A stretch of DNA of 7,372 nucleotides from assembly GCA_016871135.1 (NCBI GenBank), contig VFZQ01000253.1, forward strand, positions 1-7,372, read 5' to 3'. The translations under genes were made by a program, and so were the position numbers. The DNA comes from Acidobacteriota bacterium. Lineage in GTDB: Bacteria; Acidobacteriota; Terriglobia; Bryobacterales; Bryobacteraceae. How positions within the stretch are numbered: the first letter of the stretch is position 1; each line of letters opens with the position of its first letter. The notes under the pieces were generated by a model, which worked only from the letters and a program-made list of their open reading frames with translations, searched no databases and had not been told where the DNA came from. Shown piece by piece: positions 1 through 5,661 of this stretch.

Positions 1-39
1 CGCGGCCAGCGAAGCAAAAAGAAGCGAACGTCGTGTCAT
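1..39 (-). CDS. 5' end of an exported protein (partial, runs off window)
   Basis: Only the first 13 codons lie in the window, reading MTRRSLLFASLAA. Two arginines followed by a hydrophobic run look like the beginning of a signal peptide, possibly a Tat-type one (T-R-R-x-L-L, imperfect match). The ATG (39-37) overlaps the TGA of the upstream DUF4380-like gene (38-36) as ATGA, which strongly supports this start and suggests translational coupling. The beta-propeller gene in this window opens almost identically (MTRRSLFF). The product cannot be identified from so little; an exported enzyme or solute-binding protein would fit, but that is only a guess. Confidence 0.6.
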   Translation of the reverse strand, partial: MTRRSLLFASLAA

Positions 40-956
40 GCGTGTTTCCTTATCACGGGTAAGAGGATTTCGTCGAGCGCCCAGTCTTCGAGATCGGCGA
101 GCATGACGCCGTCATGCAGGCTCCAGTGTTCGGTGTGGGTCAATACCTCGTCTTTGTGAAGCGTTGTGAAAGGACCCATGGTTTCGAGTTCGAGGAAATC
201 CGCGTTGGTGAAAATTTCGAACGACGCGCCGAACTCCGGATGTTCCTTCGATGGATCGGGATGATACTGCTTGACGAACATCTGGCCGTTGAGGAGATAC
301 GCACCAAAGGTGTGTTCGTTGAAGTGGCCGAGCTTTTGCGGGCGCGGGTTATCGGGGTCCTGTCGCAGCGTCAGATACTTGTTGGTGAACTTCCAGCGCG
401 GATCGCTGAGATCGGTGAACGCCCACATGATGAGCGGGTTGGTGGGCGCCAGGCACTCCGGATGCGTGCCACGCGGCGGGAAGCCGCTGATGCCGAGACC
501 GCCCTGTGCCATTACGGTCGGTGTCCAGGCGGCGATCTCTATCGGTAACAAATTGCGGTTCGCGATCTTATGCACCACCGTCACGCGCGTGCCTTCTTCG
601 GCCAGCGTGATTACCATCGTCTTTTGCAGACCCGTTTCGGGTTCCACCGGTTGAATTGCGGTCACGCCGTTCGCGTTGGCCTCGATCGCGATCGGCCCGT
701 TGTCGAGCGCGTAGGTTGCGTGGCGATCCTCCGGACCCTTCCACAAACGATGCCCGCCACGGATCGTCCACGTCGTTTCGCCGGTCTGCCCGAGCTGCTC
801 GGTGAACTCCTTGAACAGGTTCTGCTGGCCGATGAACGCATAGCGCATGATGCGCGGCCCGATGTCCTCGGTAACGATCAGTTCAACGGTGTCATTAGCG
901 AGGCGGAAGCAGTTCTCCCAGCCCTTCCACGGAATTCTTTCGATAGTAATAGCCAC
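36..956 (-). CDS. DUF4380-like / aldose-epimerase-fold protein
   Basis: This 306-residue cytoplasmic protein has no signal peptide or membrane segment. Its pattern is that of the DUF4380-like, galactose-mutarotase-fold proteins: KGWENCFRL (11-19) near the N-terminus, an IGPRIMRY strand (32-39), GGHRLWKGPED (67-77), ELETMGPF (256-263) and HTEHWSLHDG (274-283). The aromatic and histidine-rich motifs would line a sugar-binding cleft in mutarotase-type beta-sandwiches. A carbohydrate-related role is therefore plausible, but no reaction can be assigned. The start is a GTG (956-954), four bases after the methyltransferase stop, with no clear Shine-Dalgarno sequence. It is retained because the conserved KGWENCFRL block begins only 11 residues in and the next Met is residue 37. 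It is the third gene of the thiL operon and overlaps the next gene by ATGA. Family assignment rests on recalled motif similarity. Confidence 0.8.
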   Translation of the reverse strand: MAITIERIPWKGWENCFRLANDTVELIVTEDIGPRIMRYAFIGQQNLFKEFTEQLGQTGETTWTIRGGHRLWKGPEDRHATYALDNGPIAIEANANGVTAIQPVEPETGLQKTMVITLAEEGTRVTVVHKIANRNLLPIEIAAWTPTVMAQGGLGISGFPPRGTHPECLAPTNPLIMWAFTDLSDPRWKFTNKYLTLRQDPDNPRPQKLGHFNEHTFGAYLLNGQMFVKQYHPDPSKEHPEFGASFEIFTNADFLELETMGPFTTLHKDEVLTHTEHWSLHDGVMLADLEDWALDEILLPVIRKHA

Positions 957-960
957 TGGG

Positions 961-1932
961 TCATTTTATGGCAAGCACGGCGTCCGAGGGTGTACCGGTC
1001 TTTTTTTCGTGTACTTCGCGAAAACCGGCGGCGCGGCACAACGCCTCATACTCGGCCGCCGATCGCTCCTGTCCTTCGGTGCATATAAGCATCGAAAGCG
1101 ACTGCATAAACGCGCTCACCGGGCCGCGGCGGTCGTCGTCGAGCAGCATCTCGCCGATCAACAATCCACCGCCGGCGGGCAGCGCCGCGAAAACTTTTGC
1201 AAGCAATCGATGAATTTTGTCGTCGTTCCAATCGTGGAGAATCCGCGACAGCGCATAGCAATCGGCGGGCGGCAGTTCATCGGCGAAGAAGTCGCCCTCG
1301 ATGCACTCGACGCGGCCGCGTGTCATCTCGCGAGTCAGCGGAATCACGCGCGGCAGATCGAAGACTACAGCTGTGGCATTCGGGTGCCTGTCGACGAAAC
1401 TTAACGCCAGGTGGCCCGTGCCTCCGCCGAGATCGACGAAGCGCCGAAAGCGGCTGAGGTCGTGCGCAGCGATCACAGACGGTGAGGCCAGCATGCCGAA
1501 GCCATGCAGGCCGGTGAGGAACGTGCGCATCGATTCTTCCGTCTTGAAGAAATGAGAAAAAATCGGGCCTTCCATGCCGAACGCCTGCGGCCAGCGATGC
1601 GTGCCTTCGCGCACTGCGTCGTCGAGATGCGCCCACAACTGCCACAACACGTCACTGGAATACAGCACGTAACCGACAAGCGTGTGCGGGCTGTCGCGGC
1701 GCAGGTACTCATCGCTGTCGGCGGTGTTGCGATAGGTGTCGCCGTCGCGCGTGAGCAGTTCGATTGCGACGCAGGCGTCGAGCAGCAGAGTCGTGGCACG
1801 CACGTCCGATCCGAGCCGCATCGCCAAAGCGGCGGCGGTTGTCGGCGTCGCGTCGAACACGCCGAGTTTCGCGGCGGCGAACATGGTCTTCGAGTGACGA
1901 AACGCTTCGATCAAATGGACAACGCGGTTCAT
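961..1932 (-). CDS. SAM-dependent O-methyltransferase, family 2 (acetylserotonin/hydroxyindole type)
   Basis: The protein is 323 residues from the chosen start. Residues 1 to about 85 form a helical, winged-helix-like dimerisation domain (FRHSKTMFAAAKLGVFDA at 11-28). A Rossmann methyltransferase domain follows: SAM motif I DLGGGTG (167-173), the acidic strand end VFDLP (190-194), GDFFADELP (213-221), ILHDWNDD (231-238) with His233 at the usual catalytic-base position, and a C-terminal EGQERSAAEYEALCRAAGF block (286-304). These proteins transfer a methyl group from SAM to a hydroxyl of a small aromatic or polyketide-like molecule; the substrate here is unknown. Two starts are possible. The ATG at 1932 makes an ATGA overlap with the thiL stop and places GGAAGG/GATGGGA upstream. 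The ATG at 1947 would add MGPLP and overlap thiL by 19 bases with GGAAGG directly abutting it. I prefer 1932. No biosynthetic cluster surrounds the gene. Confidence 0.9.
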   Translation of the reverse strand: MNRVVHLIEAFRHSKTMFAAAKLGVFDATPTTAAALAMRLGSDVRATTLLLDACVAIELLTRDGDTYRNTADSDEYLRRDSPHTLVGYVLYSSDVLWQLWAHLDDAVREGTHRWPQAFGMEGPIFSHFFKTEESMRTFLTGLHGFGMLASPSVIAAHDLSRFRRFVDLGGGTGHLALSFVDRHPNATAVVFDLPRVIPLTREMTRGRVECIEGDFFADELPPADCYALSRILHDWNDDKIHRLLAKVFAALPAGGGLLIGEMLLDDDRRGPVSAFMQSLSMLICTEGQERSAAEYEALCRAAGFREVHEKKTGTPSDAVLAIK

Positions 1933-2789
1933 CGGAAGTGGTCCCATCCTTCCGGTTTTAAGAGTTCCCCGCGAAACAGAACCGCGCTCTTCGTAACTGT
2001 GCCGATCACAACACTCCCTCGGGGCAGTTTGGCCTTTGCGGGCAGCGTGAAGAGCAGTTCGTAATCCTCGCCGCCATGCAGCGCATGCCGCAACGACGCG
2101 CCCTTTGCGATGGGCACGTCGTCAATCAATGCGCCGCAATCAGACGCCGCGCATAGTCGCGCCAAATCCATCGACAGGCCGTCGCTCAAGTCCATCGCGC
2201 AGCGAACGCCGCTCGCGCGCAACGCAAGGCCCAGTTCCACGCGCGGCGTCGGAAGAAAACGCCCGCGCGTATCCAGCGACAGTGCGGCTTTTCCGAGCGC
2301 CCCGCTAACGCAAACACGCTCGCCTGTCCGCGCGGACGACCGGAGCATCGCCTTGCCGCGCGGAACTTCCCCGCATACGGTGACATCGCACGAAATACGT
2401 TGCGTCGCAGACAGATCGCCACCCGCGAGTACGACGCCATGTTTCCTGGCGAGCTTGAAAAACCCGTCGTAAAAGCCGTCGATCCACGAAGCCGCGTCCG
2501 CCGGAGCGGCCAATGAAACCAGCGCGAACAGAGGCTTCGCGCCCATCGCTGCGCAGTCGCTCAACGATCGCGCCAGCGCCTTCCAGCCCACGTCTTCGGG
2601 CGCTTCGTCCCACGTGAAGTGAACGCCTTCGTGCATCATGTCCGCGGTGAAGACGAGATCGCGTGAACTGCCTTTTTGCCGAAAGATCGCGCAGTCGTCG
2701 CCGATGCCGGTGACGACGCCGCCACCTTGCGCAAGCCCGGCGCGTTTGGCCCGCGCCGTGATTTTCGATAGAAGCTCGGTTTCGCTCAA
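1929..2789 (-). CDS. thiL: Thiamine-monophosphate kinase ThiL
   Basis: ThiL phosphorylates thiamine monophosphate with ATP to give the cofactor thiamine diphosphate, the last step of thiamine synthesis, in the cytoplasm. The family landmarks appear in order: GIGDDCA (28-34, Mg-ATP binding), TADMMHEGVHF (48-58), RSLSDCAAMGA (74-84), AGGDLS (122-127), MDLSDGLSMDL (199-209) and HGGEDYELLF (238-247). The acidic residues expected to bind metal are present. At 286 residues it is somewhat shorter than the roughly 325 of E. coli ThiL, mostly in linkers and the C-terminus. The start is a TTG (2789-2787): the N-terminus aligns as expected for the family and the nearby ATG at 2797 is out of frame. No Shine-Dalgarno sequence is visible. 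It is the first gene of the minus-strand operon. No other thiamine gene is in the window, and thiL is often unlinked from the rest of the pathway. Confidence 0.95.
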   Translation of the reverse strand: MSETELLSKITARAKRAGLAQGGGVVTGIGDDCAIFRQKGSSRDLVFTADMMHEGVHFTWDEAPEDVGWKALARSLSDCAAMGAKPLFALVSLAAPADAASWIDGFYDGFFKLARKHGVVLAGGDLSATQRISCDVTVCGEVPRGKAMLRSSARTGERVCVSGALGKAALSLDTRGRFLPTPRVELGLALRASGVRCAMDLSDGLSMDLARLCAASDCGALIDDVPIAKGASLRHALHGGEDYELLFTLPAKAKLPRGSVVIGTVTKSAVLFRGELLKPEGWDHFR

Positions 2790-2795
2790 GCTAAC

Positions 2796-2801
2796 ATTGT
2801 A
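2796..2801 (-). promoter_or_regulatory. Possible -10 box for thiL
   Basis: On the minus strand the hexamer TACAAT (5 of 6 to TATAAT) lies in the 17-base thiL/RNase T2 gap, with a weak ATTGCG/TTGCGA about 15-16 bases upstream inside the RNase T2 coding start. Transcription would begin about seven bases further on, at or next to the thiL TTG, implying a leaderless or almost leaderless message. The site also overlaps the AGGG before the RNase T2 start. Seen by eye only; the -35 is poor. Confidence 0.35.
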
Positions 2802-2804
2802 GGG
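2801..2804 (+). promoter_or_regulatory. Weak ribosome binding site for the RNase T2 gene
   Basis: AGGG ends two bases before the ATG at 2807. The spacing is short, so it is at best a weak Shine-Dalgarno sequence. It supports 2807 as the start, as does the signal peptide beginning there. Confidence 0.4.
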
Positions 2805-2806
2805 TC

Positions 2807-3448
2807 ATGCGCATCTTCGCAATTGCCATCCTTACGATTTCGTTGTTCGCCGACGACCGCAACGTGCCTCGCGGCACGGCGGGCGAATTCGACTATTACT
2901 TGCTGGCCCTATCCTGGTCGCCCCAGTATTGCAGTTCGCCCGCAGGCGAGCGCGATAGGATGCAATGCGCGGGTTCACGACAGTACAACTTTGTACTGCA
3001 CGGGCTTTGGCCCCAGTACAACAGCGGATCGCCGCAATACTGCGCGACGAGTCAGCGGTTGTCGAACGCGCTTGTCGACAAGATGCTCGACATCATGCCG
3101 AGCCCGCGGTTGGTGCGTCACGAGTGGGACCGCCACGGCGTTTGCGCCGGCTTTAGTGCAACCGAGTATTTTGCCAAAGCGCGCACGGCGTTCACGTCGA
3201 TCAAGATCCCGCAAACCATGCAGAGCCCGCGCAATGCGCGAACCGTCGCGCCCGCGAAGATTCGCGACGAGTTCGTCGCCGCCAACGCGGGCATGCCGAA
3301 GGATGCGGTGACGGTGCGCTGCACGGGCCGGTTTTTGAGCGAAGTTCGGGTGTGCCTGGACAAGAACGGCAAGACGCGTTCGTGTTCGCCGGAGGTGCAG
3401 CGGCAGAATTGCCGGACGAGCGAGATTATTGTTCAGCCGGTGCGGTAG
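2807..3448 (+). CDS. Secreted ribonuclease T2 family protein
   Basis: T2 ribonucleases cleave single-stranded RNA through a 2',3'-cyclic phosphate, usually in the periplasm or outside the cell. The 213-residue protein opens with a short hydrophobic signal peptide (1-15, likely cleavage after Ala15 before DDRN). The start of the fold follows as YYLLALSWSPQYC (30-42). Both active-site blocks are present: CAS1 FVLHGLWPQ (62-70, catalytic His65) and CAS2 HEWDRHGVC (105-113, His105, Glu106, His110). The usual Lys before the last CAS2 histidine is Arg109. Eight cysteines (42, 54, 79, 113, 172, 183, 193, 202) could make four disulfides, which fits an exported enzyme. The gene stands alone on its strand, diverging from thiL over 17 bases and meeting the beta-propeller gene tail to tail. 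A nutritional, RNA-scavenging role is likely by inference. Confidence 0.93.
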   Translation: MRIFAIAILTISLFADDRNVPRGTAGEFDYYLLALSWSPQYCSSPAGERDRMQCAGSRQYNFVLHGLWPQYNSGSPQYCATSQRLSNALVDKMLDIMPSPRLVRHEWDRHGVCAGFSATEYFAKARTAFTSIKIPQTMQSPRNARTVAPAKIRDEFVAANAGMPKDAVTVRCTGRFLSEVRVCLDKNGKTRSCSPEVQRQNCRTSEIIVQPVR

Positions 3449-3454
3449 CGCTAC
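3445..3454. repeat. 10-base perfect palindrome spanning two convergent stop codons
   Basis: GTAGCGCTAC contains the TAG of the RNase T2 gene (3446-3448) and, on the other strand, the TAG of the beta-propeller gene (3453-3451). It has no loop and no adjacent T-run, so it is not a convincing rho-independent terminator. The symmetry may simply follow from two TAG codons facing each other. Confidence 0.5.
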
Positions 3455-4773
3455 TTCTTAGTTCCGATACAGTACAACGCCTCACCGGTTCGAATGAACA
3501 ATTGGTCGTCCGCAGCGATCGGGCTGGCCAGCGTATAACCGTCGAGTTTGTTCACGCCAAGAACCTCGAATTTTTCGCCGGCGCGCACGACCGACGTTGT
3601 GCCGTCTTCATTAATCGAGTAGATTTTTCCATCGGCCAGCAGCGGCGACGAACTGTAAGATCCCAATTCGATGCGCTGGCCTTCGTAGATGGCCTTGCCC
3701 GTTTTCAGATCGAGGCAGTTGATGTAACCCTTGTCGTTGAGCACGTATAGTAGGCGGCCGTCCGTGGCCGGTGTCGGCACATCGGGCCCGAGATTGTTGT
3801 TCCAAATTTCGATATTGCCGGTGACATCCCCGCGCCCGCCCGCTTTGAAGGCAATGTACGGGCGGCCTCGATTGCCGCCGACTACGATCTGGTCGCCGAC
3901 CACGAGCAGCGAGGAAATCGTTCGGTTCGTTTGAAACGCCGGCGGATTGAACCCGCCCAGCCGCCAGAGTTCCTTGCCTGTCTCCGGGTCCTGGCCCGTG
4001 GCGACATCGCCGCCGAAGATGATCAACTCCTTTTTCCCATTTACGACAGCCATCTGCGGCGTGCCGTAGTTATCCTTCGATTCCATCACGCCCGGCGCCG
4101 GCCGCAGGTGCTTCCACACCGTCTTTCCGGTCGCCTTATCAAGCGCCATCGTATACGAGGGGTTGTCCGATTTGTATCCATGCACGACTTGAACGTAGAG
4201 CCGGTCACCATCGAGCAAGGGCGTCGACGCGTAACCGTGATTCAAACCGATCGTCCCGTAGTCGGCCACGAAATCGCGCTTCCAAACCGGCTTGCCGGCG
4301 ACCGTCCAGCAGCCCATCCGAACATGACCAGTCATCACCCAGATATGTTTGCCATCGGTGATTGGCGACGGCGACGACGAGTTTTGCTTGCGGTGCAGTT
4401 CGTTGCCCGTGTCGACTTCGACGCGCCACTTTTCCTTGCCGTCCTTGCGTTGCAGAGCGAGCAGGAAGATCTTGTCGCTCTTTTGTTCCGGCGCGCGGCG
4501 CAGTTGCTTGGTGTCGTAGGTTGGGTTGACGAACCCCTCTTCCGCGGTCGTGACGTAAATCGTATCTCCCCAAACCACGGGCGTTGCCGCGCTCCAACTT
4601 GGCAGCTTCACTTTCCAGCGGATGTTTTCGGTTTCGCTCCATTTGACGGGCAGGTTGCGCGCCTTCGGAGCCATGCCCGCGGACGTCGGACCGCGCCACT
4701 GCGGCCAGTAGGCATCCTGCGCGAGCGCTGCGGCGAATCCAATGGAGATAAAGAAGAGAGATCGGCGTGTCAC
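3451..4773 (-). CDS. Exported PQQ-like (BamB-type) beta-propeller repeat protein
   Basis: The 440-residue protein begins with a signal peptide, MTRRSL then FFISIGFAAALAQ (1-19), with cleavage likely after Ala18; the twin arginines make a Tat route possible. The mature part starts AYWPQWRGPTSAGM (21-34), typical of the PQQ-binding-like propellers common in Acidobacteriota and Planctomycetota. Repeating blade signatures follow: TPVVWGDTIYV (64-74), DGKEKWRVEV (111-120), SPITDGKHIWV (136-146), STPLLDGDRLYV (183-194), ATGKTVWK (214-221), ETGKELWR (264-271), TPATDGRLLYV (334-344), LKTGKAIYEG (356-365), SPLLADGKIYS (376-386) and SPIAADDQLFI (418-428). This suggests about seven to eight blades. The calcium and PQQ ligands of true quinoprotein dehydrogenases are not evident, so a binding or scaffold role is as likely as an enzymatic one. 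The start is a GTG (4773-4771), fixed by the signal peptide. The gene appears monocistronic. Confidence 0.9.
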   Translation of the reverse strand: MTRRSLFFISIGFAAALAQDAYWPQWRGPTSAGMAPKARNLPVKWSETENIRWKVKLPSWSAATPVVWGDTIYVTTAEEGFVNPTYDTKQLRRAPEQKSDKIFLLALQRKDGKEKWRVEVDTGNELHRKQNSSSPSPITDGKHIWVMTGHVRMGCWTVAGKPVWKRDFVADYGTIGLNHGYASTPLLDGDRLYVQVVHGYKSDNPSYTMALDKATGKTVWKHLRPAPGVMESKDNYGTPQMAVVNGKKELIIFGGDVATGQDPETGKELWRLGGFNPPAFQTNRTISSLLVVGDQIVVGGNRGRPYIAFKAGGRGDVTGNIEIWNNNLGPDVPTPATDGRLLYVLNDKGYINCLDLKTGKAIYEGQRIELGSYSSSPLLADGKIYSINEDGTTSVVRAGEKFEVLGVNKLDGYTLASPIAADDQLFIRTGEALYCIGTKK

Positions 4774-4784
4774 TCCGATAGTCT

Positions 4785-4812
4785 ATGACAAAACCCCGCT
4801 ACTTGATACACT
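4785..4812 (+). promoter_or_regulatory. Possible sigma-70-type promoter for the membrane-protein/hydrolase pair
   Basis: In the 51-base gap between the divergent beta-propeller and membrane-protein genes, ATGACA (4785-4790, 5 of 6 to TTGACA) is followed after 16 bases by TACACT (4807-4812, 4 of 6 to TATAAT). Transcription would start near 4819, giving a leader of only about six bases before the ATG at 4825. That fits the absence of a Shine-Dalgarno sequence there. This is inference from weak consensus matches. Confidence 0.4.
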
Positions 4813-4824
4813 GATTGCCCACGC

Positions 4825-5661
4825 ATGAATATCGATTGGTCTCTGCTTCCTGTTGCTTTCGCCGGCGGCGCACTCGGCGCCGCCCTCGGCGCGAACGTGG
4901 CGTTCATCTTCACGGGCTTTCTCGTCATGATCGGTGTGGCGATCGCCGCGGGTGGCGGCGGGCGCGACTTCATCGGCAACGTCGCGTTCGGGCCGCTGTT
5001 CGGACCGCACATTTCTTTTGCCGGGGGAGTGGCCGCCGCGGCGTTTGCAGCGAAGCGCGGCAAGCACGAAACCGGCCGCGATATTGGGAAAGGACTGGCG
5101 GGGTTGAACGCACCCGATGTCCTGCTGGCCGGAGGGGCATTCGGAGTCGTCGGCTTTCTGATTCAATCGCTGCTCGCCGCGGCGCCTACCGATTCGATTG
5201 CGCTGACCGTCTTCTTGAGCGCAGTTATCGTGCGGCTTGTGTTCGGTTCCTCGGGCCTGTTTCCGAAGGCGCACACGGGCGGAGGCTGGCTGCCGTATCA
5301 ACGCGACTGGCCGCAGTTGATTGCGCTCGGCGCGACGCTTGGTCTTGGCTCGGCGTGGCTGTTGAAGATGCTGGGCGCGGACCGGGGTGGCGATGTGCTC
5401 GGCTTCGGAGTCGCTGCTGCGTCGTTGACGTTTCTGCAGTCCGGTACGAGCGTTCCCGTCTGGCATCACATCGCGCTGCCCGCGGCCATTGCCTCCACGA
5501 CATTTGGCGGCAACATTTACGCCGGCGCCGCCGGCGGCGCTGCCGGCGCGATCGTCGGCGAAATCTACTCCCGCGTTTTTCACGCCAACGGCGACACGCA
5601 CATCGATCCGCCCGCGTGCGCCATCTTCACTCTGACCGCAGCCTTCAAGTTATTCCAATGA
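4825..5661 (+). CDS. Polytopic membrane protein of unknown function, Gly/Ala-rich
   Basis: I do not recognise a named family. The 278-residue product has about seven to nine hydrophobic segments, roughly at 7-28, 29-44, 53-76, 98-120, 124-141, 165-184, 190-205, 212-247 and 264-277. It should sit in the inner membrane, and it has no cleavable signal peptide. Polar or charged residues sit in or next to these segments: PHISFAGG (61-68), VWHHIALPA (212-220) and GDTHIDPPA (256-264). Two stretches share an FG-x-[HN]-I pattern (59-63 and 227-231) followed by small-residue runs, suggesting an internal duplication. Such an architecture would fit a small permease or channel, but no substrate can be named. 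No Shine-Dalgarno sequence precedes the ATG. The TGA overlaps the ATG of the hydrolase gene (ATGA at 5658-5661), so the two are probably coupled. G+C is locally very high at 5521-5560 because of the Gly/Ala codons. Confidence 0.85.
   Translation: MNIDWSLLPVAFAGGALGAALGANVAFIFTGFLVMIGVAIAAGGGGRDFIGNVAFGPLFGPHISFAGGVAAAAFAAKRGKHETGRDIGKGLAGLNAPDVLLAGGAFGVVGFLIQSLLAAAPTDSIALTVFLSAVIVRLVFGSSGLFPKAHTGGGWLPYQRDWPQLIALGATLGLGSAWLLKMLGADRGGDVLGFGVAAASLTFLQSGTSVPVWHHIALPAAIASTTFGGNIYAGAAGGAAGAIVGEIYSRVFHANGDTHIDPPACAIFTLTAAFKLFQ

Noticed and set aside
570..1088. Plus-strand open frames opposite the DUF4380-like and methyltransferase genes
   Set aside because: They are His/Arg-rich translations that cross a real gene junction on the other strand and match no family, so they are shadows.
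961..1932. O-methyltransferase as evidence of a secondary-metabolite cluster
   Set aside because: No synthase, oxidoreductase or transporter of such a pathway is adjacent; one family-2 methyltransferase beside thiL is not enough.
3445..3470. Rho-independent terminator between the convergent genes
   Set aside because: The palindrome has only five base pairs per arm and no loop, and no T-run follows on either strand.
3931..4788. 285-codon open frame antisense to the beta-propeller gene
   Set aside because: It is a high-GC shadow frame without recognisable motifs; the minus-strand frame has clear blade repeats and a signal peptide.
5515..5565. GGC/GCC-rich tract as a DNA repeat or hairpin element
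   Set aside because: It is explained by Gly/Ala codons of a membrane helix in the coding frame, and the repeats are irregular.
4815..5657. Long open frame upstream of and in frame with the hydrolase, which would make a 687-residue fusion
   Set aside because: The translation before 5658 is Arg-rich and low in complexity, and it lies out of frame over the convincing membrane-protein gene. The hydrolase signal peptide begins at the ATG at 5658.
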